The translations under genes and the position numbers were made by a program. From an uncultured Aquimarina sp. (GTDB lineage: Bacteria > Bacteroidota > Bacteroidia > Flavobacteriales > Flavobacteriaceae): a DNA stretch of 64,000 nt. Positions 29,406 to 38,230 of the stretch are shown here, piece after piece. The notes under the pieces are model-generated. The model ran no database searches and was not told where the DNA came from. It saw only the letters and a program-made list of their open reading frames with translations. Numbering within the stretch: the stretch's first letter is position 1; the number at the start of each line of letters is the position of its first letter. Location: assembly GCA_947498815.1 (NCBI GenBank), contig CANMLU010000008.1:182745-246744 (forward strand), in the 5' to 3' direction.

Positions 29406-29450
29406 GATTTTTCGCACATAAGCGAAAAATTATTTTCGTAATAGGTGTAA

Positions 29451-30416
29451 TTAACCTAAAGACACTCTTTCAAAAGCAGATACATTAACATCACCATATG
29501 ATTTTACATATTTGGCAACATTGATTTTTTCATCTTTAATGAAATTTTGATCTAATAAACATTGCTCTTGATCAAGAGTTGTGTTGTCAGAAATAAAACG
29601 CTCCATTTTTCCTGGTAGAATTCTATCCCAGATTTTTTCTGGTTTACCTTCTGCTTTTAATTCTGCTTTTGCATCTTCTTCTGCTTTTGCCAAAACTTCA
29701 GGAGTTAATTGAGACATAGAGATGTATTGAGGCACATTTTTAAGTGTTTTACCTAGGCGACCTAATTCTATATTGTCTTTTTCAATTACAGCAATTCTTG
29801 CTTCAGTTTCTGAAGCTACGTAAGCAGGGTCAAAATCTTTATAAGAAAGTGTTGTTGCTCCCATAGAAGCAATTTGCATTGCCAAATCTTTTGCTAATAC
29901 ATCAACCTTATCTACTTTGGCAGATAATCCGACTAGGGCAGCAATTTTGTTTATGTGCACATATGAACCAACATAAGGAGCTTCTAATTTAGAAAAAGAA
30001 TTGATTTCTAGTTTTTCACCAATAACTCCAGTTTGTTCAACTAGTTTTTCGGCAACGGTCATTCCTCCAAAATCTGCAGCCAAAAATTCTTCTTTAGAAG
30101 AATAATTTAATGCAAGTTCTGCTAATTCATTTGCTAGGGCAACAAAGCTTTCGTTTTTACCAACGAAATCGGTCTCACAACCTAGAACAATAGATACACC
30201 AACAGTGTTGTCTGCGTTTATTTTAGAAATTGCAGCTCCTTCAGAAGACTCACGGTCTGCTCTTTTTGCTGCAACTTTTTGTCCTTTTTTTCTTAGAACT
30301 TCGATAGCTTTATCAAAATCTCCTTCAGCTTCTACAAGTGCTTTTTTACAATCCATCATTCCGGCACCTGTTGCTTTTCTTAATTTATTTACTTCTGCGG
30401 CGGTAATCTTTGCCAT
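29451..30416 (-). CDS. tsf: Elongation factor Ts
   Basis: The 321-residue protein exchanges GDP for GTP on EF-Tu. The N-terminal UBA-like domain has VNKLRKATGAGMMDCKKAL with the family's CKKAL, followed by the core domain with the TDFVGKN motif that contacts EF-Tu. The length exceeds that of E. coli EF-Ts, as is usual in this phylum. It lies downstream of rpsB, but a terminator-like hairpin stands between them. Confidence 0.98.
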   Translation of the reverse strand: MAKITAAEVNKLRKATGAGMMDCKKALVEAEGDFDKAIEVLRKKGQKVAAKRADRESSEGAAISKINADNTVGVSIVLGCETDFVGKNESFVALANELAELALNYSSKEEFLAADFGGMTVAEKLVEQTGVIGEKLEINSFSKLEAPYVGSYVHINKIAALVGLSAKVDKVDVLAKDLAMQIASMGATTLSYKDFDPAYVASETEARIAVIEKDNIELGRLGKTLKNVPQYISMSQLTPEVLAKAEEDAKAELKAEGKPEKIWDRILPGKMERFISDNTTLDQEQCLLDQNFIKDEKINVAKYVKSYGDVNVSAFERVSLG

Positions 30417-30454
30417 ATCGTTTAAATATTTAATGTGTAAATGTGTTTTTGTAT

Positions 30455-30505
30455 AAAAAACGAGTCGCTTAGTTTGTACTGCAAGAGTAAAGAACTAAAC
30501 GACTC
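30455..30505 (-). terminator. Terminator-like hairpin between rpsB and tsf
   Basis: On the minus strand GAGTCGTTTAGTT and AACTAAGCGACTC pair across about 19 bases and are followed by GTTTTTT. It lies within the 137-base rpsB-tsf gap and could lower tsf expression relative to rpsB, or end rpsB transcripts. Confidence 0.65.
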
Positions 30506-30553
30506 ATTAATTTTTAAACTATAATGATTGTCTAACTGTCAATCAATGAATGT

Positions 30554-31450
30554 TTATTCTTCTTCTTGCTTAGCATCTTCAGTTACTACTGGAGCTTCTA
30601 CTTCTGCTACTGCCGGAGCCTCTACTTTCGCTTCAGCTGGCTTCGCTTCAGTTGCTTTTGCAGGCTTTGCTTTAGGCGCTTTTGCTTCAACTGGTTTATC
30701 TTCAGTTGCTTTTACTTCAGCCTTTGCAGGAGCATCTTTTTTAGGTGCGTCTTTTGAAGCTTTTCTTTCGCTTAGCCCTTCAATAATAGCATCACTCACA
30801 TAAGTCATTACTTTGTCAATAGATTTTGAAGCATCATCATTTGCAGGGATTAGATAATCAACCTGACGTGGATCAGAGTTGGTGTCTACCATTGCGAAAA
30901 TTGGAATGTTTAATTTCTGAGCTTCTTTTACTGCGATGTGCTCGCGAGTAATATCTACAACAAATAATGCTCCAGGTAGACGAGTCATATCAGAAATAGA
31001 ACCAAGGTTCTTTTCTAATTTAGCTCTTAAACGATCTACTTGTAAACGTTCTTTCTTGGACAGCGTCATGAAGGTACCGTCTTTCTTCATTCTATCGATA
31101 GAGGCCATTTTTTTAACGGCTTTACGGATAGTAACAAAGTTAGTAAGCATACCACCAGGCCATCTTTCAGTAATATATGGTTGATTGGCTTTGCTAGCTT
31201 TTTCGGCTACGATTTCTTTAGCTTGTTTTTTTGTCGCAACAAAAAGGATTTTTCTGCCGGACGCTGCAATCTTTTTTAAAGCTTCGCTAGATTCTTCAAT
31301 TTTTGCAGCAGTTTTATATAAGTTAATGATGTGAATACCATTACGCTCCATATAAATATATGGTGCCATGTTTGGGTCCCATCTTCTTGTAAGGTGTCCA
31401 AAGTGTACACCTGCATCAAGTAATTCTTTTACTTCGATATTGTTTGCCAT
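30554..31450 (-). CDS. rpsB: 30S ribosomal protein S2 with long Ala/Pro/Lys tail
   Basis: The 298-residue protein has the normal S2 core: LLDAGVHFGHLTRRWDPNM at the start, GRKILFVATKKQAKEIV, ERWPGGMLTNF and a central coiled-coil. After about residue 225 it continues into a roughly 70-residue low-complexity tail of Ala, Pro, Lys and Glu repeats (KPVEAKAPKAKPAKA) ending EEE, which is longer than in most bacteria and is probably disordered. It lies upstream of tsf and downstream of rpsI. Confidence 0.97.
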   Translation of the reverse strand: MANNIEVKELLDAGVHFGHLTRRWDPNMAPYIYMERNGIHIINLYKTAAKIEESSEALKKIAASGRKILFVATKKQAKEIVAEKASKANQPYITERWPGGMLTNFVTIRKAVKKMASIDRMKKDGTFMTLSKKERLQVDRLRAKLEKNLGSISDMTRLPGALFVVDITREHIAVKEAQKLNIPIFAMVDTNSDPRQVDYLIPANDDASKSIDKVMTYVSDAIIEGLSERKASKDAPKKDAPAKAEVKATEDKPVEAKAPKAKPAKATEAKPAEAKVEAPAVAEVEAPVVTEDAKQEEE

Positions 31451-31578
31451 TTTTGTAATAGTTTACGTTCTGTTGAATTAGCAATGCACAAGTGGCTACT
31501 TTTGGTACGGCCTTGAGCATTTAGATGCTAAACTAACATCCCATTATTCGGGATAACAACAAATACTGTTTTAATAAA
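31451..31578 (-). promoter_or_regulatory. Possible structured leader of rpsB
   Basis: Between rpsI and rpsB the minus strand holds two small hairpins, ATCCC...GGGAT and AGCAT...ATGCT, without a T run. S2 autoregulates rpsB through its leader in E. coli; a comparable role here is inferred only from position. Confidence 0.3.
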
Positions 31579-31965
31579 TTAACGTTTAGAGAACTGGAAT
31601 TTCTTACGAGCTTTTTTCTGACCGAATTTCTTACGCTCTACCATTCTTGGATCTCTGGTCAACAAACCTTCTGGTTTAAGTACAGATCTGTTTTCTTCGT
31701 CTAGTTCGCATACCGCTCTTGATATTGCTAAACGAACAGCTTCTGCCTGACCGGTTACTCCACCTCCATATACATTTACAGTTACATCGTATTTGTCCTC
31801 GTTACTTGTTAAAGCTAAAGGCTGGTTTACTTTGTATTGTAAAGTAGCGGTAGTGAAATACTCATTAAGGTCTTTTTTGTTAACCGTAATTTTTCCAGAA
31901 CCATCTTTAAGATAGATTCTAGCTACAGCCGTTTTTCTACGACCAATTTTGTGAATAACTTCCAT
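31579..31965 (-). CDS. rpsI: 30S ribosomal protein S9
   Basis: The 128-residue protein has the S9 signature [19 protein letters not shown] near the start, [19 protein letters not shown] in the middle, and the basic C-terminal tail ending RKKFQFSKR that reaches the decoding site. Its ATG overlaps the rplM stop by one base (TAATG), so translation is coupled. Confidence 0.99.
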   Translation of the reverse strand: MEVIHKIGRRKTAVARIYLKDGSGKITVNKKDLNEYFTTATLQYKVNQPLALTSNEDKYDVTVNVYGGGVTGQAEAVRLAISRAVCELDEENRSVLKPEGLLTRDPRMVERKKFGQKKARKKFQFSKR

Positions 31966-32420
31966 TACTTAAATTCTTTTAAGTTAACAGTTTTAGGTTT
32001 TTGAGCATCTTGATTGTGTTCTGCTCCTGCATAAACCTTTAAATTACGGAATAAGTCTGCTCCTAATTTGTTTTTAGGTAGCATTCCTTTTACCGCTTTT
32101 TCGATTAAACGCTCTGGATTTTTGTCATACAATTCCTGAGCAGTAAGACTTCTTTGCCCTCCAGGGTATCCAGTGTGACGGATATATGATTTATCTGTCC
32201 ACTTTTTCCCTGTTAAGTTGATTTTTTCGGCATTGGTAATGATAACATTATCACCGCAATCAACGTGTGGGGTAAAGTTAGGTTTGTGCTTACCTCTTAA
32301 TAGTATTGCTACTACAGAAGAAAGACGCCCTAAAGTCTGTCCTTCAGCATCTACATGCAACCATTCTTTCGAAACGGTAGCCTTATTGGCAGATACTGTC
32401 TTGTAACTTAATGTGTCCAC
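31965..32420 (-). CDS. rplM: 50S ribosomal protein L13
   Basis: The 151-residue protein shows [19 protein letters not shown] at the start, the [15 protein letters not shown] motif, and [13 protein letters not shown], all standard for L13. It is the first gene of the ribosomal-protein block and has a well-formed flavobacterial promoter about 55 bases upstream. Confidence 0.99.
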   Translation of the reverse strand: MDTLSYKTVSANKATVSKEWLHVDAEGQTLGRLSSVVAILLRGKHKPNFTPHVDCGDNVIITNAEKINLTGKKWTDKSYIRHTGYPGGQRSLTAQELYDKNPERLIEKAVKGMLPKNKLGADLFRNLKVYAGAEHNQDAQKPKTVNLKEFK

Positions 32421-32472
32421 ACTAATTAATTTTACTTATTAAACATTCCTTTTCCTATATAAAATAGGGGTG

Positions 32473-32502
32473 CAAATGTACAATTATATATTTATATAGC
32501 AA
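32473..32502 (-). promoter_or_regulatory. Flavobacterial-type promoter of rplM-rpsI
   Basis: On the minus strand TTG (32500-32502), 19 bases, then TACATTTG (32473-32480) fits the Bacteroidota consensus TTG-N17-23-TAnnTTTG. Transcription would begin around 32466, about 45 bases before the ATG. Confidence 0.7.
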
Positions 32503-32698
32503 ACAGCTGCTTGATATATTTTAAATGTATGATCTATTGGTTTTCAGATAGATCAAATATGCTATGGTATATTTGTTTATTATATGTGCTTTAACCTTTA
32601 TTTCTTGTTAATTTTTTACTAAAAAATTATATAAAGTGTGACAAACTATAATAATTTCTGTCATCTTAGATATATCAATCATCAAACATCTAATCATC

Positions 32699-35389
32699 AT
32701 GAAGTTCTTATTTCATTTATTATTAGTTTTTTTATTTCCTATTACAATAATTGCCCAAGATTCAACCAAGACAGTTACAAAGAGAATTTACACCACAAAA
32801 CCTCTTAATGGTAGCGAGGCACCAACAATTGATGGCCTTATTAATGAAGCAAGTTGGGACTTGGTTGATTGGACCGGAGATTTTATTGAAAATGAACCGG
32901 ACGAAAATACCCCGCCGACCCAACAGACAAAGTTCAAGATTGTTTATGATCAAAAATACCTATATGTAGCATATCGATGTTATGATAATGAACCAGACAA
33001 AATCGAAAGGAGATTATCAAGAAGAGACGGTTTTGCAGGAGACTGGGTAGAGATAAATTTGGATACTTATCATGATAAAAGAACAGGTTTCTCATTTACA
33101 ATTACTGCAGCAGGAGTAAAAGGAGATGAATTTATTTCAAGAAATGGAAATAACTGGGACGGGAGTTGGAATCCTATATGGTATACAGCTACCAATATAG
33201 ATGACGAAGGTTGGACCGCAGAGGTGAAAATTCCGCTAAGTCAGGTGAAGTTTGGTAAAAGTAAAGAACAGATATGGGGACTGCAGGTTAACCGTAGATT
33301 TTTCAGAAAAGAAGAAAGATCGGTATGGCAACGTATTCCTCAAGATGCTCCGGGATGGGTAAGTGAGTTTGGAGAGCTGCATGGCTTAATCAATATTGAA
33401 CCTCAAAAACAATTAGAAATTCAACCTTTTGCAGTTACACAATTTGATACTTTTCCCGAAGAAGAAGGAAATCCCTTTAGAGATGGAGAAGATTTCAAAT
33501 TGAATGGAGGATTGGATGCAAAAATTGGAATCACTAATGATTTAACCCTGGATCTAACCGTAAACCCAGATTTTGGACAAGTTGAAGCAGATCCAGCTGC
33601 CATTGCTCTGGATGGATTTCAGATTTTCTTTAGAGAACAAAGGCCATTTTTTGTTGAAAACAAGAATATATTCGACTACCGCTTTGCTAATGGATTTGAC
33701 AATGTCTTTTATTCGCGTCGAATTGGTAGAAACCCACAAGGGTCTATAACCGAGTTAGACGGCGAATTTGTAGATAGACCTAATAATACCACGATCCTAG
33801 GAGCAGCAAAATTTAGCGGAAAAACTAAAGATGGGTGGTCAATTGGTGTTTTGGAAAGTGTTACCGAACGAGAAATTGCCAAAATAGAGGATGGGGATGG
33901 AAATGAGAGAGAGGCAGTCGTAGAACCACTTACAAACTATTTTGTTGCAAGGGCTCAAAAAGATTTTAATGAACGTAATACATATATAGGGGGAATTTTT
34001 ACTGCTGTTAATCGTAATTTGGGAGATGCTTTTGAGATAGATAGTGATAATCCAGATACAGATGAAACTTCAGAACTTATTGGTACCCGCGAGAATAATT
34101 TGAATGATATAAGGAAATCCGCATATTCTGGAGGACTGGATTTTAGACATAATTGGAAAGATAGGAAATACTATATTGAAGGAAATATTATTGCCAGTCA
34201 TGTAGAAGGATCCAAAGAGGCAATTGAAGCAACTCAACAAGAGCTTACTCATAATTTTCAACGACCGGATGCAGATCATGTGGGTGTGGATCCTAACAGA
34301 ACTTCACTTACTGGAACTGGAGGCAAGCTTACCGGAGGAAGGTCGGGTGGAGGAAACTGGAGGTATAATGCCGGGATCTTTTGGCGTTCTCCAGAGCTAG
34401 AACTTAATGATATTGGATTTTTAAGACAAGCAGATGAGATTAGACAATTTGCCAATGTGCGATACTTGTTTTTAAAACCAACAAAACTATATAGAAGAGC
34501 TAATATTTTTGCCGAGCAGTTTTCAACTTTTGATTTTGAAGGAAACTATAATCGCATTCAATATTTCATTCGTGGGGAGATTAACTATAAGAATAACTGG
34601 TGGACCGAGGTAGGTTTTGGGCATAAACCAAGAATCTTTTCAAATACTATTTTACAAGGTGGTCCAAGATGGCGTTTTTCTGATGAGAACTTTGCCTTCT
34701 TATTTTTTGGATCCGACAGAAGAAAGAAGTTTAACTTCACTCTGGGTTATGATGGTTCTAGAGCAAATCAAAAGAATTTCTCTTTTAATCGATATGTTGT
34801 GAGGCTTAATTACCAACCTTTTAATGCATTGAGTTTGTCGCTTAATCCACAGTTTAGACAAAACCCGAACAAAACACAATATGTAACCGATGTAGATTTT
34901 AATGGTACGACAAGATATATAACGGCCAACATTGATCAACAAACATTGAGTGCTAGTATTCGAATAAATTATAATATCAACCCCAATCTTACCATACAAT
35001 ATTATGGAGAACCATTTATATCCAGAGGAAGATATAAAGATTTTAACTATGTCAATAATCCTATCGCAAAAGATTTAGGAGAGAGAATTACTTTATATAA
35101 TGATAGTCAGATTTCATTTGCCGATGATGTATATTCTGTTGACGAAGATGGAGGAGGAGTGGATTACACTTTTGATAATCCCGATTTCGCATTTGTACAG
35201 TTTAGGTCTAATTTGGTATTGCGTTGGGAGTATATCCCTGGTTCTGAAATATTCTTGGTTTGGTCACAAGGAGTGACAGGAGATGGAAACCCAGGAGATC
35301 ATTTGTTTCGAAGTTTGAATAATCAAATCTTGGATCAACAACCGGACAATACATTTCTAATCAAGGCAACTTATCGATTCGTACTTTAA
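32699..35389 (+). CDS. DUF5916 protein with CBM9-like domain and beta-barrel region
   Basis: The 896-residue protein has a signal peptide (MKFLFHLLLVFLFPITIIAQ), a CBM9-like sandwich at about residues 40-230 (EAPTIDGLINEASWDLVDW, then WVEINLDTYHDKRTGFSF), and a large DUF5916 region with LDLTVNPDFGQVEADPAA and FFREQRPFFVEN, continuing into barrel-like strands to the C-terminal ATYRFVL. This family is widespread in Bacteroidota and Gemmatimonadota, probably in the outer membrane, with no proven function. It is transcribed divergently from rplM. Confidence 0.92.
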   Translation: MKFLFHLLLVFLFPITIIAQDSTKTVTKRIYTTKPLNGSEAPTIDGLINEASWDLVDWTGDFIENEPDENTPPTQQTKFKIVYDQKYLYVAYRCYDNEPDKIERRLSRRDGFAGDWVEINLDTYHDKRTGFSFTITAAGVKGDEFISRNGNNWDGSWNPIWYTATNIDDEGWTAEVKIPLSQVKFGKSKEQIWGLQVNRRFFRKEERSVWQRIPQDAPGWVSEFGELHGLINIEPQKQLEIQPFAVTQFDTFPEEEGNPFRDGEDFKLNGGLDAKIGITNDLTLDLTVNPDFGQVEADPAAIALDGFQIFFREQRPFFVENKNIFDYRFANGFDNVFYSRRIGRNPQGSITELDGEFVDRPNNTTILGAAKFSGKTKDGWSIGVLESVTEREIAKIEDGDGNEREAVVEPLTNYFVARAQKDFNERNTYIGGIFTAVNRNLGDAFEIDSDNPDTDETSELIGTRENNLNDIRKSAYSGGLDFRHNWKDRKYYIEGNIIASHVEGSKEAIEATQQELTHNFQRPDADHVGVDPNRTSLTGTGGKLTGGRSGGGNWRYNAGIFWRSPELELNDIGFLRQADEIRQFANVRYLFLKPTKLYRRANIFAEQFSTFDFEGNYNRIQYFIRGEINYKNNWWTEVGFGHKPRIFSNTILQGGPRWRFSDENFAFLFFGSDRRKKFNFTLGYDGSRANQKNFSFNRYVVRLNYQPFNALSLSLNPQFRQNPNKTQYVTDVDFNGTTRYITANIDQQTLSASIRINYNINPNLTIQYYGEPFISRGRYKDFNYVNNPIAKDLGERITLYNDSQISFADDVYSVDEDGGGVDYTFDNPDFAFVQFRSNLVLRWEYIPGSEIFLVWSQGVTGDGNPGDHLFRSLNNQILDQQPDNTFLIKATYRFVL

Positions 35390-35467
35390 GTTTAAAATAA
35401 CTGTACAAAAAACTTTTTCACACTTCTAATTTTACACGTATTTTGCGTCTGTTTAGAATATTAGTGT

Positions 35468-36664
35468 ATGAAGTGTTTTTATCTGTTTGTTGTTTCAGTT
35501 TTTTTGGCGTCGTGTACAACTTCAAAACCAAAAGAGAAAGTTGTTATTAAGAAAACTGTAACATTGAAGAAGGATTCGTTATCGTTCTTTTTGGACCATT
35601 ATGAAAAGTTTTTTACCACAAATTTTAATGTGTCGGAATGCCCTGGTGCCGCTATAGTAATTGTAAAAGACTCTACGGTTATATATAAAAAGGGATTTGG
35701 GGTTAAAGAAATTCATACCGAGGATTCTGTTGATGTTAATACGGTTTTTAGAATTGCAAGTTTGTCGAAAGGAGTTACGTCTGTTTTAGCAGGAAATTTG
35801 GTTGACAATAATGAATTGCAATGGGATACAAATATTAAAAAATCTATAAAGGAGTTTGATTTAAAAGATAAAGAACAGGCAGATCGGTTACAGGTTAACC
35901 ATTTATTGTCTCATACAACGGGACTTTATAAATACACCTATAGTAAACTTATCAATAGAGGTCTAACAATTGATCAGATTATTAGAAGTTTTAAAAGAAA
36001 AGGGGTTGTTACCAGAGAAGGAGTAGAGTATGAGTATCAAAATGCAATGTTTTCGGTGATTGAAAGGTTAATGGAAAATCAAACCGAGAAATCCTTTGAA
36101 ACATTGCTTCGCGAACGAATATTCAATCCTGCAGGGATGCAGAATGCTTCAAGTACTTTTTCTGCAATAAAAAATGAGGATAATGTAGCATTTCCACATT
36201 CCTATAATCATTATTCAAAAAAATACAAGCTAGATAAGCTTCATAAGAACTATTATAACGTGGCAGCCGCAGGAGGCGTTAATGCTTCAATCTCTGATAT
36301 GGGAGAGTATCTTAAAGTATTGCTCGGATATCGACCAGATATTATTTCCAAAGAGAGCCTCACAGATATTTTCAACCCTATTATTTGTACAAGTACCAAA
36401 GACACCTATGTCAATTTGTGGGACGGTGTAACGGACTCCTATTATGCAATGGGATGGCGTATTTTGGATTACAGAGGCAGAAGGGTAATCTATCATGGAG
36501 GAAATGTAAATCAATATAAAACACAGCTATTAGTTGATCCCGACAATAAAATAGCGATTTGTGTGCTTTTTAATGCACCCAATCCATTTAATGGTCCGGT
36601 AATCCCAACTTTTTTGAGCTATTATGATTTTTACCAGGATATGAAAAACAGGGGGCAATTGTAA
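35468..36664 (+). CDS. Beta-lactamase-family serine hydrolase lipoprotein
   Basis: The 398-residue protein has a lipobox (VSVFLASC, Cys 16) and a class C beta-lactamase/DD-peptidase-like domain. The active-site Ser-Lys pair is in RIASLSKGVTS (SxxK), the second motif is YQN in EYQNAMFS, and the third is HGG in VIYHGGN. Such proteins hydrolyse peptidoglycan stem peptides or other esters and are not necessarily resistance enzymes. Lipidation places it in the periplasm or at the outer membrane. It ends two bases before the convergent TerC gene. A decayed copy of its 3' end lies near 47.2-47.5 kb. Confidence 0.9.
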   Translation: MKCFYLFVVSVFLASCTTSKPKEKVVIKKTVTLKKDSLSFFLDHYEKFFTTNFNVSECPGAAIVIVKDSTVIYKKGFGVKEIHTEDSVDVNTVFRIASLSKGVTSVLAGNLVDNNELQWDTNIKKSIKEFDLKDKEQADRLQVNHLLSHTTGLYKYTYSKLINRGLTIDQIIRSFKRKGVVTREGVEYEYQNAMFSVIERLMENQTEKSFETLLRERIFNPAGMQNASSTFSAIKNEDNVAFPHSYNHYSKKYKLDKLHKNYYNVAAAGGVNASISDMGEYLKVLLGYRPDIISKESLTDIFNPIICTSTKDTYVNLWDGVTDSYYAMGWRILDYRGRRVIYHGGNVNQYKTQLLVDPDNKIAICVLFNAPNPFNGPVIPTFLSYYDFYQDMKNRGQL

Positions 36665-36666
36665 GG

Positions 36667-37476
36667 TTACTTGTCCTCTTCATATTGCTTGATCGCTAAT
36701 AATTTTTTTTGGTATCTCCCTTGCACGATATCAATCAATACCAAAACGATAATCACAAAATAAAATGTTGCTTTACTCATTGGAGTAATTGGACTTCCAA
36801 AGAGATGAAGATGTGCTAAGTGCCCTCCTTCAGATAACAACATCACACCTACAATTAGTAAAATAAATAGCCCTAAAACTTCATACATTCTATTTTTTTG
36901 AAGGAAATTAGAAACCTTGTCGGCAAGTACGATCATTAGAACTCCACCCAAAACAATAGCTATAGACATTAGGACTAACTGAGGAACATATTCCATTCCA
37001 CTAGTAAGAGCAAGAGCACTTAGAATAGAATCGAAAGAAAAAACCAGATTCATTATAACAATCCAAAAAATGACCATATTGACAGAGCCCTTGCGAACAT
37101 CTTTTTGAGCTACTTCATGTTCTTTAAACAACATCATGTGCCAAATTTCTTTAACCGCAGTGTATATGATAAAAACACCTCCTGCTAGCACAATGATGCT
37201 ATGGACATTAAACTCAAATTCTAAAATGCTATTATCATGAAGACTGGCAAAGGGTTTCTGAAAGTATTGGATCAAAGACATTAACACAAAAAGTAGTACG
37301 ATACGTAGTACAATAGCTAACCCTACTCCGGTTTTTCTCACAAAACTCTGTCGGTCTTCAGGTGCTTTTTTAGATTCTAGAGAAATATATAAAAGGTTGT
37401 CAAAGCCTAAAACCGCTTGTAATAATACAAGCATAAATAATGTAAAAACACTATCAATAGTTAAAAGTTGTTCCAT
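36667..37476 (-). CDS. TerC-family membrane protein
   Basis: The 269-residue protein has about seven membrane helices and the two TerC signatures, VLGFDNLLYISL near the start and VFSFDSILSALAL in the middle, each with the conserved acidic residue in a membrane segment. TerC-type proteins in other bacteria export manganese or support metalation of secreted enzymes; the original tellurite-resistance name is misleading. A His-rich loop (GGHLAHLHLFG) is present. It is probably a stand-alone gene convergent with the serine hydrolase. Confidence 0.9.
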   Translation of the reverse strand: MEQLLTIDSVFTLFMLVLLQAVLGFDNLLYISLESKKAPEDRQSFVRKTGVGLAIVLRIVLLFVLMSLIQYFQKPFASLHDNSILEFEFNVHSIIVLAGGVFIIYTAVKEIWHMMLFKEHEVAQKDVRKGSVNMVIFWIVIMNLVFSFDSILSALALTSGMEYVPQLVLMSIAIVLGGVLMIVLADKVSNFLQKNRMYEVLGLFILLIVGVMLLSEGGHLAHLHLFGSPITPMSKATFYFVIIVLVLIDIVQGRYQKKLLAIKQYEEDK

Positions 37477-37552
37477 AAGAATTTGTATAACGAAGCTAAT
37501 ATAGTTTTGGCAAATCTATAAATCTACTTGGTTAGTACAATAAAAAGTCTAA

Positions 37553-38230
37553 TTAATTTTTAAATCTAAAGTCCCTTTTGCTAGATGAACTATTCCCTCG
37601 TTGATCTTTGGTAATGACCTCAAGGTTATATATTACGTCGTACATGATCTGGTAATTAGTAATGCTGGTTTCTTGAGTGTCGGCTATTAAAGTTCTGGTA
37701 GTATCGTTACTTAAATACACTTCGTATTTGTCAATATCATTATCCAAATCGTTACCTTCCCAAAGGATATTAATGGTTCCATCTTTGTTATCTTCTAAAG
37801 TAATTTCTGCCGGAAAAGGAATATGATTTAATGTCGTTACTCCTTCAGAATAGAAATTCCATGTTGTATCACTCTCTTTGGTGTCATCTTTTAGATTAGC
37901 AATAACTTTCCAGGTAAATTGAGTCCCTTTTGGTAGCGTTATTGCACCGGAATTGGTGGTTGAGGTCGTTTGATATACTGTTCCATCTTGAGTGCCCGTA
38001 GCTTCAATTCTATATGAAGTTGCATTTTTTGATGGGGACCATCTAAATGGAATTTCAACCAAATCACCAGAAATGTTGGTTCCCTCTGTACAAACTTCAT
38101 TATTATTAGGAAAGCTCAATTGAAAATCTCCTAATTCAAGTGGTGCAGGGCCCGGCCCTGCGCCATCATCACTTCCTCCACAGGATTGTAAAATTAATGC
38201 CAGTATGATTAATAATTTTATAAGTCTCAT
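37553..38230 (-). CDS. Lipoprotein with fibronectin-III-like domains
   Basis: The 225-residue protein has a lipobox (ALILQSC, Cys 17) and then GGSDDGAGPGPAP, the flexible acidic/glycine stretch typical of flavobacterial surface lipoproteins. Two fibronectin-III-like domains follow, the first around IPFRWSPSKNATSYRIEA and the second around NILWEGNDLDNDIDKYEVYL. It overlaps the stop of the giant LRR gene by four bases (ATGA), so the two are translationally coupled and the lipoprotein may help display or anchor the LRR protein. Confidence 0.8.
   Translation of the reverse strand: MRLIKLLIILALILQSCGGSDDGAGPGPAPLELGDFQLSFPNNNEVCTEGTNISGDLVEIPFRWSPSKNATSYRIEATGTQDGTVYQTTSTTNSGAITLPKGTQFTWKVIANLKDDTKESDTTWNFYSEGVTTLNHIPFPAEITLEDNKDGTINILWEGNDLDNDIDKYEVYLSNDTTRTLIADTQETSITNYQIMYDVIYNLEVITKDQRGNSSSSKRDFRFKN

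Larger units (their letters stand above)
29015..29450. other. Intergenic region between pyrH and tsf
   Basis: About 430 bases hold two hairpins (29121-29140 and 29372-29405), the pyrH promoter, and no credible gene; the longest frames are under 20 codons. Confidence 0.5.

Noticed and set aside
35468-36664. Antibiotic-resistance beta-lactamase
   Set aside because: The fold and motifs fit many peptidases and esterases of this superfamily; nothing points to resistance.
36667-37476. Tellurite-resistance operon
   Set aside because: TerC occurs alone with no other ter genes, as for metal-homeostasis members.
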